A stretch of DNA of 64,000 bases from an uncultured Methanoregula sp. (GTDB taxonomy: Archaea > Halobacteriota > Methanomicrobia > Methanomicrobiales > Methanospirillaceae): positions 1,096,153 through 1,160,152 of the forward strand of contig NZ_OY759744.1 in the NCBI RefSeq assembly GCF_963662735.1, given 5' to 3'. A program made the position numbers and the translations under genes. Below, one piece after another: positions 45,403 through 54,284 of the stretch (the stretch's first letter is position 1; each line of letters opens with the position of its first letter). The notes under the pieces are model-generated. The model was given only the letters and a program-made list of their open reading frames with translations, did no database searches and was not told where the DNA came from.

Positions 45403-46311
45403 ATGAGAGCACAGAAAATATCCGATAAGAAAGGTAAGGCCGATCTGCGGAGGGGAACAAAGCATGCCAATGAGAGACTTTCTGTGCAGGAATCAGATCG
45501 CATACACGAGTTCACCAACCATATCATCTGCGGGGATGCGCAAACAACTCTCTCACAGATTCCGGATGAAAGCATAGACCTGATCATAACATCTCCACCC
45601 TATAATTTTGGTCATGCATATGCGGGAGATCCCCACGATGACACTCATGAATGGAATGCCTATTTTGAGGATCTTCTTGGTGTGTGGAGGGAGTGTGATC
45701 GTGTACTCAAGCCGGGCGGACGGATCGCTGTGAATGTCCAGCCCCTCTTTTCCGACTACATTCCAACTCATCATATCATCTCCCGCCAGCTTGCTGCTCT
45801 CGGTCTTCTCTGGAAAGCGGAATTTCTCTGGGAGAAGAATAACTATAATGCAAAATTCACGGCTTGGGGGAGCTGGAAATCCCCCTCGATGCCCTACATA
45901 AAATATACGTGGGAATTCATTGAAGTCTTTGATAAGATGACCCATAAAAAGGCCGGGAAGCGTGAAAATATTGACATCACTGCTGAGGAGTTCAAGGAAT
46001 GGGTGATGGGCCGGTGGTCGTTTCCTCCGGAGACCCGGATGAAAGATTACCATCACCCAGCTATGTTCCCGGAGGAACTACCCCGTCGGCTCATGAAACT
46101 CTTCTCGTACAAAAACGATATTGTTCTCGATCCTTTCAACGGGGCAGGAACGACAACGCTGGTTGCATGGAAATACGGGCGACGTTTTATCGGCATCGAT
46201 AATTCCCGCCAGTATTGTGACATGGCAATAACCCGCATTGGATCGGTTGCTCATGAAGATCCGTCTTCTGGCGAGTACCCCTTGCCCGGACTTCTCTACT
46301 TGGACAAATAA
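45403..46311 (+). CDS. Orphan DNA methyltransferase, amino (beta-class) type
   Basis: 302 residues. The catalytic motif IV is TSPPYNFG early in the protein (about residue 63) and the SAM motif is DPFNGAGTTTLVAW near the C-terminus (about 245), so the order is catalytic region first, as in beta-class N4-cytosine or N6-adenine enzymes; TSPPY favours N4-cytosine. FIGIDNSRQYCDMAITR ends the fold. No restriction endonuclease or specificity gene is adjacent, so it is an orphan or housekeeping methylase. Target sequence unknown. Confidence 0.9.
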   Translation: MRAQKISDKKGKADLRRGTKHANERLSVQESDRIHEFTNHIICGDAQTTLSQIPDESIDLIITSPPYNFGHAYAGDPHDDTHEWNAYFEDLLGVWRECDRVLKPGGRIAVNVQPLFSDYIPTHHIISRQLAALGLLWKAEFLWEKNNYNAKFTAWGSWKSPSMPYIKYTWEFIEVFDKMTHKKAGKRENIDITAEEFKEWVMGRWSFPPETRMKDYHHPAMFPEELPRRLMKLFSYKNDIVLDPFNGAGTTTLVAWKYGRRFIGIDNSRQYCDMAITRIGSVAHEDPSSGEYPLPGLLYLDK

Positions 46312-46338
46312 TAAAGATCCCTGGTTTTTCAGGGACTC

Positions 46339-47454
46339 TCACACCGGCATATTCTTTTTTATAAAGTCATTCACACCTTTCCGGTCGTACTCATGGCTGA
46401 TGATATAATTATAGACAATCGCATATTGCTCGTAAAGGGTGTGGAGATCACGGTATTTGTTCAGGTTTGCGTTATAATCAGAAACGAGGGTGTTATGACC
46501 TGATACCAGGGAATTATATTTCGCGATATTTCCGGAAGCTTTGAGGCTCGTCATCTGCTGTTCGAGCTGTACAATTTTCTCCTCCCCGGTTTTCAGATCC
46601 TGCCCTCTTGCCCTCACTTGCGGTTCAAGTTCCTTTGCTTTTTGTCCGGAAAAAAGGTTCATATCGTTGATGTACTTGGTTTCTTCTCCGAGGGTGTAGA
46701 TCTTCGATCCTTTCCCAATAGGGATAACGATTGGATCCGATTGAAGTATGACTCCAGTATCCAGTGTTCCCGTCGGGACGCCAACGAAGGAAAAGTTCGT
46801 TGTCTCAAGGAACGTGTAATTTGTATTTTTGTACTGGTAATCATCCGAGCCAACACCTACTGCCATGTGAGCTTCGGGTTCGAACGAGAAGAGGGCGACA
46901 CGGTAGCCTTCATGTGATAATAATCCTACGAGTAGCAGGCTCTTGTCATCGCAATCTCCTGATGCATCAACAACCGTTTCTACAGGGAATTTGGCCGGGT
47001 TTTCCGCTATAGTCTCGTAACGGAACGACTGGACATAAGCTGCCATAAGTTCAAGATATTCATCGTCAGTCAGTCCCATATCAGCCTTCACTTTCCGGAA
47101 CTCAGTGGTAAGTGAATTATACAGCTCTTCTTGGTTTGGATCCCCTGCCATCGCAATGTAACTATCGGGGATCCAGATTTTTTCAGAGATATTCCCGTAA
47201 ATGGTGACTGACTTGTCTGCGTCCCTCGCTCCCTCGTAAACGGATCTGTTGACCGGAACCGAGATTGTGACAGACGACTGTTCAAACGGGAATTCATGCA
47301 TCGATATAATCGGATAAGTCCCGGTTTCTGCAGGTGTGATATGGGGCACAATCACTCGATCCTTATGGAAAAATCCGCTGAAATATCCTGCAGCAACCCC
47401 GACTGCTATAACGAACAGCATCACCCACGCAATATACAGGATCTTTTTGTGCAT
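46339..47454 (-). CDS. Membrane-anchored transglutaminase-like protein with coiled coil
   Basis: About 371 residues from ATG 47454. One N-terminal helix (ILYIAWVMLFVIAVGVAAGYF) anchors it with the rest outside. A transglutaminase-like core has DASGDCDDKSLLLVGLL (Cys), EPEAHMAVGV (His) and a following Asn/Asp strand (NYTFLETTNF). A helical, coiled-coil-prone region of about 90 residues ends the protein (KTGEEKIVQLEQQMTSLKAS). It may process or cross-link surface proteins; the substrate is unknown. Confidence 0.8.
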   Translation of the reverse strand: MHKKILYIAWVMLFVIAVGVAAGYFSGFFHKDRVIVPHITPAETGTYPIISMHEFPFEQSSVTISVPVNRSVYEGARDADKSVTIYGNISEKIWIPDSYIAMAGDPNQEELYNSLTTEFRKVKADMGLTDDEYLELMAAYVQSFRYETIAENPAKFPVETVVDASGDCDDKSLLLVGLLSHEGYRVALFSFEPEAHMAVGVGSDDYQYKNTNYTFLETTNFSFVGVPTGTLDTGVILQSDPIVIPIGKGSKIYTLGEETKYINDMNLFSGQKAKELEPQVRARGQDLKTGEEKIVQLEQQMTSLKASGNIAKYNSLVSGHNTLVSDYNANLNKYRDLHTLYEQYAIVYNYIISHEYDRKGVNDFIKKNMPV

Positions 47455-47485
47455 AGTTATTTCAGGACACCGGTCTGCTCGTTCC

Positions 47486-48265
47486 TTAGAGAATTTCCCC
47501 GATCTGTGCAATTGAATCTATGATATAATCGGGTTTAATCGCTGCGCAGTCAACGACTTCTTTGCGATATTTACCGGTCCTGACCAGTATTCCTGACATA
47601 CCTGCCTGATGTGCACCCCCGATATCTGTTATAACATCGTCGCCAATCATCACGACTTGGTTTGGGGAAAGTCCCATATCCTGCAGGGCAAGCCCGAAGA
47701 ATGCTGCTGAAGGTTTCCCCACAACGGTGGCTGTTTTTCCCGTAGCAAATTCAAGTGCTGAAACCAGAGGTCCTGCAGAGAGGGACAATCCCTCGGGAGC
47801 CATCCAGTACCGGTCCTTTTCAAGAGCGATCAGTTCCGCACCATCCATCAGGTACCGGAACGCCGTGTTGAGTGTTTCGTAGGTTATTTTGTCCCCTGCA
47901 TCCCCAATAACGACTACATCGGGTCTCTCGGCAGGAATACTCCTGCGGGACGATTCGAACTCTTCTTCGACATCCCCTGTAGTGAGGAGATAATACCGTT
48001 CTTTTCCTGTATTTCTCATGTAGGCGATTGCGGCCTGGGGTGGGGTGAAGAGGTATTGTTCCGGAATATTGATTCCCATCGTTGAAAGGCGGCGGGCAAT
48101 AGTTGCGCGGCATTTACGGGTAGTGTTGGATACAAATCTGAATTTATACTCTTCATCGATCAGGAATTGAATTGCGGCCATTGCACCGTTGATCGCCGTG
48201 TCCCCAACATAGAGTACACCATCGAGATCGATGAGGACGCCTTTGAAATCTGTTACTGTTTCCAT
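47486..48265 (-). CDS. HAD-IIA family phosphatase (NagD/PGP-like)
   Basis: 259 residues. HAD motif I is LIDLDGVLYVGD, motif II VSNTTRK, with the C2-type cap, motif III region GKPSAAFFG and motif IV MIGDDVITDIGGAHQAGM. Members dephosphorylate small sugar or glycolate phosphates. The particular substrate cannot be read. It starts 13 bases inside the end of the amidotransferase gene, so the two are coupled. Confidence 0.92.
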   Translation of the reverse strand: METVTDFKGVLIDLDGVLYVGDTAINGAMAAIQFLIDEEYKFRFVSNTTRKCRATIARRLSTMGINIPEQYLFTPPQAAIAYMRNTGKERYYLLTTGDVEEEFESSRRSIPAERPDVVVIGDAGDKITYETLNTAFRYLMDGAELIALEKDRYWMAPEGLSLSAGPLVSALEFATGKTATVVGKPSAAFFGLALQDMGLSPNQVVMIGDDVITDIGGAHQAGMSGILVRTGKYRKEVVDCAAIKPDYIIDSIAQIGEIL

Positions 48266-48927
48266 CCTGCTAAGAACTCCTGCATCAGATTATCGCATAT
48301 ACGATTGCTTTGGTCAAGATATGTTTCCGTATGTGCAGATATTCGGTTTTTCATCATATCATCCAGATCCCGTGACCACTGGGAGATGATGGTGTTCGTC
48401 ACTTCCGGATGGAACTGGACTCCGACGGCGCTGCCAAAACGAAATGCCTGATTTTTCACCCTATCTCCACACGCAAGAAGCTGGGCCCCCTCCGGCAGAT
48501 CGAACGTCTCATTGTGCCAGTGAAAGATTGGAAATGAATCCGGAAAGCAGGGACGGTCCTTGGATTCCCCTCCGTGAACATAGCACCATCCACGCTCCTG
48601 AACCCCGGGATAAACCCTCTGGCCGAATGCGGATGCGATCATCTGGGCACCCAGACAAATCCCCAAGACCGGCCTGCCTTTATCGATCATCGAGCGGATC
48701 AGTTTTTTTTCTTCATTGAAAAAGGGATATATCCCGACGTCGTTTACGCTCATCTGTCCTCCAAGGATGATCAGTTTCGTGGGTGGATCTGCAGGAACCT
48801 CTCGTGTCTCATAGAGCCGGATAATCTTATGAGATATCTGGTTTTTCTGTAGGAAGACGCCAATTTCCCCCGCCGATTCATCAGCTCCATGCTGGAAAAT
48901 GGTAAGCATCATATCACCGTTTGGCAT
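48253..48927 (-). CDS. Class I glutamine amidotransferase-like protein
   Basis: About 224 residues. The nucleophile elbow is LGICLGAQMIASAFG and the His-Glu pair lies in VGVQFHPEVTN, with the oxyanion strand LIILGGQMSVND. Free-standing proteins of this type (GMP synthase-like, YfeJ-like) have varied or unknown acceptors. The frame is open to 49011, overlapping the divergent gene; ATG 48927 (MPNGDMM) or 48912 is the likely start. Confidence 0.88.
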   Translation of the reverse strand: MPNGDMMLTIFQHGADESAGEIGVFLQKNQISHKIIRLYETREVPADPPTKLIILGGQMSVNDVGIYPFFNEEKKLIRSMIDKGRPVLGICLGAQMIASAFGQRVYPGVQERGWCYVHGGESKDRPCFPDSFPIFHWHNETFDLPEGAQLLACGDRVKNQAFRFGSAVGVQFHPEVTNTIISQWSRDLDDMMKNRISAHTETYLDQSNRICDNLMQEFLAGWKQ

Positions 48928-49010
48928 GCCCGCAAGATATGGATTCGCATCACTTTCATCCTGCACGGTAGGGTGTTTATCTTTTTTTGTTCTGGATGGT
49001 TGTACTGACA

Positions 49011-50096
49011 ATGTCTGCCCTGGAGGTTCAATCCCGGATCGGCACGCTCTGGCGGCAACGTATGGACGCGATGCGTGAATATGAGGTTGTCCGTGACGGA
49101 AATGTTTTTGGGACTGGTTTTTCCAACCGTTTTGTTTTTTCTTCTGAATACGATCATGTCCGGCATATGCTTGGCAACCTGCTCGACCAGTATCGTGACC
49201 TGCCTCTCGAAACCGTTTTTAAGGGAAAGGAAATCTCGAATGAAGAAGGGACCTGTTTCTTGCTGGAGAACCGGCAGGCTTTCACCCCACCCCTTTTTGA
49301 CAGGGATCGGTTCAGAAACGAAATCTTTGAAGATATAACGCTCGTTCGGGGAATTGGTCCGGTGACACAGAAACGATTGAGCGACCGGGGGTACCACAGG
49401 ATTATCCATCTCCTGGAGCACCCGAAATTCCGGTCAGGAGCACATCATGTGCTCGAATGTCTGAATCGGGGAAATTCTGCTGAGATAATGGATCTTATCG
49501 GATGCAGGTATTCTAAATCCCACCCTTTGGTTCTGGGTACCGCATGCCAGTACGATCCCGAAGATTTTGTGTTCTTTGATATCGAGACTCTTGGGTTGTT
49601 CTCCCGGCCAATTCTGCTCTTTGGTATAGGGATTATTGAGCGAGGAGATCTCAATGTCCGCCAGTACCTTCTCCGGGATATTGGGGAGGAACAGGCAGCA
49701 CTTGCTGCTACCGCGGAGCATCTTTCCGGTGAGCGTCGGGCAGTAGTCACCTTCAATGGCAAGTCATTTGATTTGCCTTATCTTTCAGACCGGCTTGGTT
49801 ACTATGGTATGGAGTCTCCTGCGCAAATTCCCCACTTCGATGTTCTCCATTTCAGTCGCAGGAGATGGAAGGATCAGCTCCCCTCCCTCTGTCTTACTGC
49901 TCTTGAACGGGAGATTCTTGGCATTCATCGGGAGAAAGATATACCCGGACAGATGGTACCGGAGTTTTTCGAGACGTTCCTGAGGACCGGCAATTGCGGA
50001 CCATTGGTACCTGTTATAGAACACAACCGGCAGGATGTGGTATCTCTTGCCCGCCTCTTTTTTCACCTGCTCGGGGAATCCTATGGCTGTTGCTGA
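49011..50096 (+). CDS. DEDD-family exonuclease, YprB/MrfB-like
   Basis: About 361 residues from ATG 49011 (MSALEVQSRIG); a TATA-like GTTTATC 36 bases upstream supports it over 48987. A helix-hairpin-helix-like segment (LVRGIGPVTQKRLSDRG) precedes an RNase H-fold nuclease with FFDIETLGLF (Asp and Glu), TFNGKSFDLPYL (Asp) and HNRQDVVSL (His and Asp), the complete DEDDh set. Bacillus MrfB (YprB) has the same nuclease and teams with helicase MrfA in mitomycin C repair. The stop overlaps the helicase start by 14 bases. Confidence 0.88.
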   Translation: MSALEVQSRIGTLWRQRMDAMREYEVVRDGNVFGTGFSNRFVFSSEYDHVRHMLGNLLDQYRDLPLETVFKGKEISNEEGTCFLLENRQAFTPPLFDRDRFRNEIFEDITLVRGIGPVTQKRLSDRGYHRIIHLLEHPKFRSGAHHVLECLNRGNSAEIMDLIGCRYSKSHPLVLGTACQYDPEDFVFFDIETLGLFSRPILLFGIGIIERGDLNVRQYLLRDIGEEQAALAATAEHLSGERRAVVTFNGKSFDLPYLSDRLGYYGMESPAQIPHFDVLHFSRRRWKDQLPSLCLTALEREILGIHREKDIPGQMVPEFFETFLRTGNCGPLVPVIEHNRQDVVSLARLFFHLLGESYGCC

Positions 50097-52410
50097 TGTT
50101 ATCCGGCTTTTGGATATGAATCCCATCTACCGGGAACGGGTAGTACATATTGAAACGACGGCTCCCAAGTCCCCTGAGTACGGAATACTGGACCGACCGC
50201 TGTCCACCTCTCTCCAATCCTATACGGACCAGAAAGGAATACGATTGTACTCCCACCAGTGTGAAGCCATCAATCACGTCCGCGACGGAAATAATGTGAT
50301 TATCACTACATCAACGGCAAGCGGTAAAACCCTGACATTCAATATCCCCGTCTTCGAAAAACTGGAAACGGATCCCGAAGTGCGTGCCCTCTACCTGTAC
50401 CCGACAAAGGCGCTCGCAAATGATCAGCTTGTAACACTCCAGCATATGGAAAAATTTTGTGGAATCGATATAAAACCCGCCATTTACGATGGTGATACGC
50501 CCCAATCAAAACGGGCCGCGATTCGGGAGAACGCCCGGATTATAGTCTCCAACCCCTACGAGCTTCACCAGGTACTCTCGTGGCATACAAAATGGCGCCA
50601 GTTTTTTTCGGGATTGAATTATATTGTCATTGACGAAGCGCATCGGTATCGTGGGATTTTTGGCTCTCATATCGCGTTTCTGATCCGGAGGCTCCGGCGC
50701 ATCTCCAGGTATTACGGAGCGACCCCGTGCTTCATTCTATCGACTGCAACCCTGGCAAATCCTCTGGAATTTGCTGAAAACCTTACCGGCCAACCGTTCG
50801 TCCTGGTTGATAACGATGGATCCCCGCACGGTATAAAAAATTTTGTTTTCTATAACCCCTTCTTCAATGGAATCGGGGAACGATCCATGCATCAGGAAAC
50901 AAAGGACCTCCTCCTATCTTGTGTAAAAAACAATCTCCAGACCCTTTGCTTTACCGGCTCCCGGAAAATGGTGGAACTCATTACGGTCTGGGCGCGTGAG
51001 GATGCCCGGCGTTCCTTGGCGCCGCTCGCAGATTCCATTTCTGCATACCGTGCCGGGTTTCTTCCAGAAGAGCGTCGGGCGATTGAACGGGAAGCAAAAG
51101 GGGGAACCCTGAAAGGAATCGTTTCCACCAATGCCCTCGAACTCGGGATTGATCTCGGATCGCTCGATGCTGTTATCGTAGCCGGCTATCCCGGGACCAT
51201 GATGTCCACACGTCAGCAGGCAGGAAGGGCAGGGCGGAGTGGGGCCGAATCCCTTGCAATTCTCGTTGCCCAGTCAAATCCGCTCGACCAGTATTTCATG
51301 AACCACCCGGAAGAATTTTTCCTGCGTTCTCACGAACATGCGATCATCGACACAAAAAATCCCTATATCTTTTCCGGACATCTTCTCTGCGCTGCTGCTG
51401 AACTGCCTCTCAATGAAAAAAGTGATGAACCGTTTTTTTCTCTGCCGTTCTCAGAATTTCTCCCGGAGTTATCGTCAAGTGATCTGTTAAGGAAGACCTC
51501 CCGGGGGTGGGTGTATGCCGGAAGTGGAAGAGCGGTGGATGCGGTCAGGCTCGACGGTATTCCGGGTGAGACGTTCAGGATTCTTTGCCAGGGTACCCTG
51601 CTTGAGACTATGAACCGGGAACAGGCATACCGTGAGGCACATAAGGGAGCGGTCATGCTTCACCAGGGAACTACCTACCTTGTCACCGAAATGGATCTTG
51701 AGACTCATAACGTACGGGTAGCAGAAACCGATGTGGATTACTATACGCAGCCCTTAAAAGAGGTGAATCTCTCGGTAATCCAAGTTCTCGAAACAAAGAC
51801 GATCCGGGGATTGCAATGCGCATATGGCGATGTCGAAGTAACTGAACACTATACCGGATACAAAATAAAACGCGGGGATACCATTATTGGTGTGGAACCC
51901 CTCTCCCTGCCCACGTTGACGTTCCGGACGAAAGCCTTCTGGTTTGTCGCTGCCGCGGATATTGAGACCGAGATAAATGCGGCCGGCCTGGACTTTGCCG
52001 GGGGTCTCCACGGGGCAGAGCATGCAATAATCGCCCTCATGCCCCTGCATGTTGTCTGTGACCGTTGGGATATCGGAGGACTCTCATCTCCGTCATTTGG
52101 GGACGCCGGAGAACCGACTGTATTTGTGTACGACGCTTTTGAAGGGGGAATCGGACTTGCAGAGAAAGCATATGAGATTCTTCCCGATCTTTTTGCGAGT
52201 GCTCATGAACTGGTCAGGGACTGTCGCTGTGAAGATGGGTGTCCCACCTGTATCTATTCCCCCAAATGCGGAAATGACAATCAGCCGCTTGACAAAAAAG
52301 CGACCGTCTGCATTCTGGGACACCTGGTACAAATCGCGGACGGGAATGAACCTGCCGGATGCCCCGCAGAACCAGAAAATACCAGTCGCATCTCTCCAAT
52401 TCCCGTCTAG
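50083..52410 (+). CDS. DEAD/H helicase with DUF1998 domain, MrfA/YprA-like
   Basis: About 775 residues. Helicase motifs: [12 protein letters not shown] (I), [10 protein letters not shown] (Ia), [10 protein letters not shown] (II), LSTATLANP (III), [17 protein letters not shown] and [10 protein letters not shown] (VI). The C-terminal DUF1998 (MZB) domain carries four cysteines in [19 protein letters not shown]. This is the architecture of B. subtilis MrfA, a 3'-5' helicase that repairs mitomycin C adducts. The start is ATG 50083 inside the nuclease gene's end. The pair is translationally coupled. Confidence 0.92.
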   Translation: MAVADVIRLLDMNPIYRERVVHIETTAPKSPEYGILDRPLSTSLQSYTDQKGIRLYSHQCEAINHVRDGNNVIITTSTASGKTLTFNIPVFEKLETDPEVRALYLYPTKALANDQLVTLQHMEKFCGIDIKPAIYDGDTPQSKRAAIRENARIIVSNPYELHQVLSWHTKWRQFFSGLNYIVIDEAHRYRGIFGSHIAFLIRRLRRISRYYGATPCFILSTATLANPLEFAENLTGQPFVLVDNDGSPHGIKNFVFYNPFFNGIGERSMHQETKDLLLSCVKNNLQTLCFTGSRKMVELITVWAREDARRSLAPLADSISAYRAGFLPEERRAIEREAKGGTLKGIVSTNALELGIDLGSLDAVIVAGYPGTMMSTRQQAGRAGRSGAESLAILVAQSNPLDQYFMNHPEEFFLRSHEHAIIDTKNPYIFSGHLLCAAAELPLNEKSDEPFFSLPFSEFLPELSSSDLLRKTSRGWVYAGSGRAVDAVRLDGIPGETFRILCQGTLLETMNREQAYREAHKGAVMLHQGTTYLVTEMDLETHNVRVAETDVDYYTQPLKEVNLSVIQVLETKTIRGLQCAYGDVEVTEHYTGYKIKRGDTIIGVEPLSLPTLTFRTKAFWFVAAADIETEINAAGLDFAGGLHGAEHAIIALMPLHVVCDRWDIGGLSSPSFGDAGEPTVFVYDAFEGGIGLAEKAYEILPDLFASAHELVRDCRCEDGCPTCIYSPKCGNDNQPLDKKATVCILGHLVQIADGNEPAGCPAEPENTSRISPIPV

Positions 52411-52640
52411 TCAACAGGGACTTCCTGTGTCTCGGGGATGTCTGCATCCTCTTCGAAGAGGAAAATATCATCGATCTTTGTATGTAACGTTTTTGCCACA
52501 TCGTGGGCAAGTTTGAGGGACGGATTGTATTTTCCCTGTTCGAGAAATACGATTGTCTCTCTCCGCACTCCTACGGCCTTTGCGAGATCCTCCTGGGTCA
52601 TGGAAAGTTTTGTGCGGTACTCCTTAATTCTGGTCTGCAT
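52407..52640 (-). CDS. XRE-family helix-turn-helix regulator
   Basis: 77 residues. Residues 1-65 form the [23 protein letters not shown] followed by [20 protein letters not shown], ending with IDDIFLFEE. It is like the YgzD/Cro-type regulators that accompany DUF2178 proteins. An acidic tail follows ([13 protein letters not shown]). It is convergent with, and touches, the helicase gene end. The gene upstream on the same strand is the DUF2178-like membrane protein; both probably share a promoter with paired operators. Confidence 0.92.
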   Translation of the reverse strand: MQTRIKEYRTKLSMTQEDLAKAVGVRRETIVFLEQGKYNPSLKLAHDVAKTLHTKIDDIFLFEEDADIPETQEVPVD

Positions 52641-52661
52641 AACCCACCCTGTCCTGAGTTC

Positions 52662-53048
52662 TCACTCGACATTCCCTTTACGAAAAAGATAGATCTGATA
52701 TATCCTTGCGGATAAAACAAGCACAACTATTGAGAGAATAAGTGCGTTCTGTGTGTTCAGCCTGAGCAGATTGCAGTAATCCAGCCAGACAAGGGCAAAC
52801 ATGAAGAGAAGACCGGTCAGCCAGGCATAGGTAATCCCATAGGCCCCAATTCGTTTTGACCGCTCGTCGGATTCCGGGAATTCCCCGTCCCTCCTGTGAC
52901 GTATGATCCCGATGAACAGGAAGGCAATACCCGCAACCAGCAAAATGGCTCCAATAATTGCCTCTCCTGCACTCATGACAATGGAAACAATGCCGCTGAG
53001 GATCATCAGCGCCCCGATTAAGATACGATAGATGTTCCTTGATTTCAT
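52662..53048 (-). CDS. DUF2178-type small membrane protein
   Basis: 128 residues with four hydrophobic segments near 8-26, 29-48, 75-92 and 99-115. Between the pairs is HRRDGEFPESDERSKRIGAYG, with the DERS segment shared by archaeal DUF2178 proteins that are encoded beside XRE regulators. Function unknown. A GTG directly precedes the ATG used. It is 21 bases upstream of the regulator gene. Confidence 0.8.
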   Translation of the reverse strand: MKSRNIYRILIGALMILSGIVSIVMSAGEAIIGAILLVAGIAFLFIGIIRHRRDGEFPESDERSKRIGAYGITYAWLTGLLFMFALVWLDYCNLLRLNTQNALILSIVVLVLSARIYQIYLFRKGNVE

Positions 53049-53064
53049 CACTCACTTCCGGTTA

Positions 53065-53114
53065 TGTTATTTATTTCTAACATCTATTGGTAATAATGTT
53101 ATCTATTTCTAACA
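53065..53114 (-). promoter_or_regulatory. Paired inverted-repeat operators before the DUF2178/XRE operon
   Basis: TGTTATTTATTTCTAACA (53065-53082) and TGTTATCTATTTCTAACA (53097-53114) differ at one base. Each is an inverted repeat with TGTTA/TAACA arms; they are 32 bases apart (three turns). The nearer one begins 17 bases upstream of the DUF2178 start, where it would cover the promoter. The obvious binder is the XRE protein of the same operon, which implies autoregulation. Confidence 0.6.
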
Positions 53115-53222
53115 CACTCCGTTACAAAGACCTGTTATCTTAATGCTCCCGAAAAAGATCCTGCAAGTTCAGGATTAACACAGAATCTTAATAGGAAATT
53201 ATCGAATGTACGTACTGTTCGC

Positions 53223-54188
53223 ATGGATTTTCTGCCTAATTTCAAGGATATTATTGCTCATTCTCCTGTTGTTTTTACGATTGGTGTTGCTGGTGACAGC
53301 GGCTCGGGAAAAACCACATTTACTGAAGCGATCCGGCAGATCTTTGGTCCTGAGCTTGTTGCAACCATAACCCTGGACGATTATCACAAATACGATCGCG
53401 GGGAACGCAGAACCCTGAATATCACCCCCCTTCACCCGGATGCCAACAACCTCTCCCGGCTTGAAGCGGATATTGCAGAGCTCAAAGCAGGGAGATCCAT
53501 CCAAAAACCGGTATATAATCACTCAAGCGGACAGTTTGATCCACCAGTACCGTTTGCCTCCCGGAAGATCCTGATCCTTGAGGGACTTCATACGTTCTAT
53601 ACCCCCGCCCTTCGGGATCTTATGGACTTCGCCATCTTTGTAGATCCTGAAAAAGAGGTCAAGTACGAATGGAAACGGCGCCGGGATATGGAGAAGCGGG
53701 GATATAGTTCCGGTGAGGTGGCAGAAGAGATCTCGCTCAGGGAGAAAGACTATGAAACCTTCATTGCACCCCAGCGTTGCTATGCGGATGCAATAATCCG
53801 GATTGGATATTCAAAGTATGGCGTAGATAAAGGACATTTACAGAATATTTACCGGATCTCTCTGCTCCAAAACCGTATGAAAAGAACAATTCGTGATATC
53901 GATCTCAACATCGATCTCTTCTCCCTTCTCTCGTTTCATGACCGGGACTTTCTCATCGAGTTCTCTACCCAGCAGGTTGACTGCTCCCGGATGCGTGCTC
54001 TGACATTTGACGGCGAGATGAATTACGAGACTATCCGGAAACTGGAGCGGAACATTGAGTACCAGACGGGTGTTCATCCGATCGAGATGTTCACGAACCG
54101 GGATTCCATCACGGCAACTGATATTGTCCAGCTGATCCTGTCATGGCGTATCATTCACCGGCGTGTCTTTATTCAGGAACGGGCCTGA
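53223..54188 (+). CDS. Phosphoribulokinase/uridine kinase-family protein (archaeal PRK)
   Basis: 321 residues. P-loop GVAGDSGSGKTTF (about 22-34), TLDDYHKYDRGERR (catalytic Asp and substrate loop), LHPDANNLSRLEADI and ILILEGLHTFYTP. Methanospirillum hungatei has an experimentally shown phosphoribulokinase of this type that feeds archaeal RuBisCO in the reductive hexulose-phosphate pathway. The tyrosine/lysine-rich loop EWKRRRDMEKRGYS fits. RuBisCO is not in the window. CTTAATAG about 30 bases upstream is a plausible promoter. Confidence 0.9.
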   Translation: MDFLPNFKDIIAHSPVVFTIGVAGDSGSGKTTFTEAIRQIFGPELVATITLDDYHKYDRGERRTLNITPLHPDANNLSRLEADIAELKAGRSIQKPVYNHSSGQFDPPVPFASRKILILEGLHTFYTPALRDLMDFAIFVDPEKEVKYEWKRRRDMEKRGYSSGEVAEEISLREKDYETFIAPQRCYADAIIRIGYSKYGVDKGHLQNIYRISLLQNRMKRTIRDIDLNIDLFSLLSFHDRDFLIEFSTQQVDCSRMRALTFDGEMNYETIRKLERNIEYQTGVHPIEMFTNRDSITATDIVQLILSWRIIHRRVFIQERA

Positions 54189-54284
54189 TGCCTTAAAGTA
54201 TTCTGGCCGAGACTCTATGGTGGGGAAGGTACCTGTAACCATACCTTGTTGTGATCGTACAACTCATCTTAGTGCACATATTGT

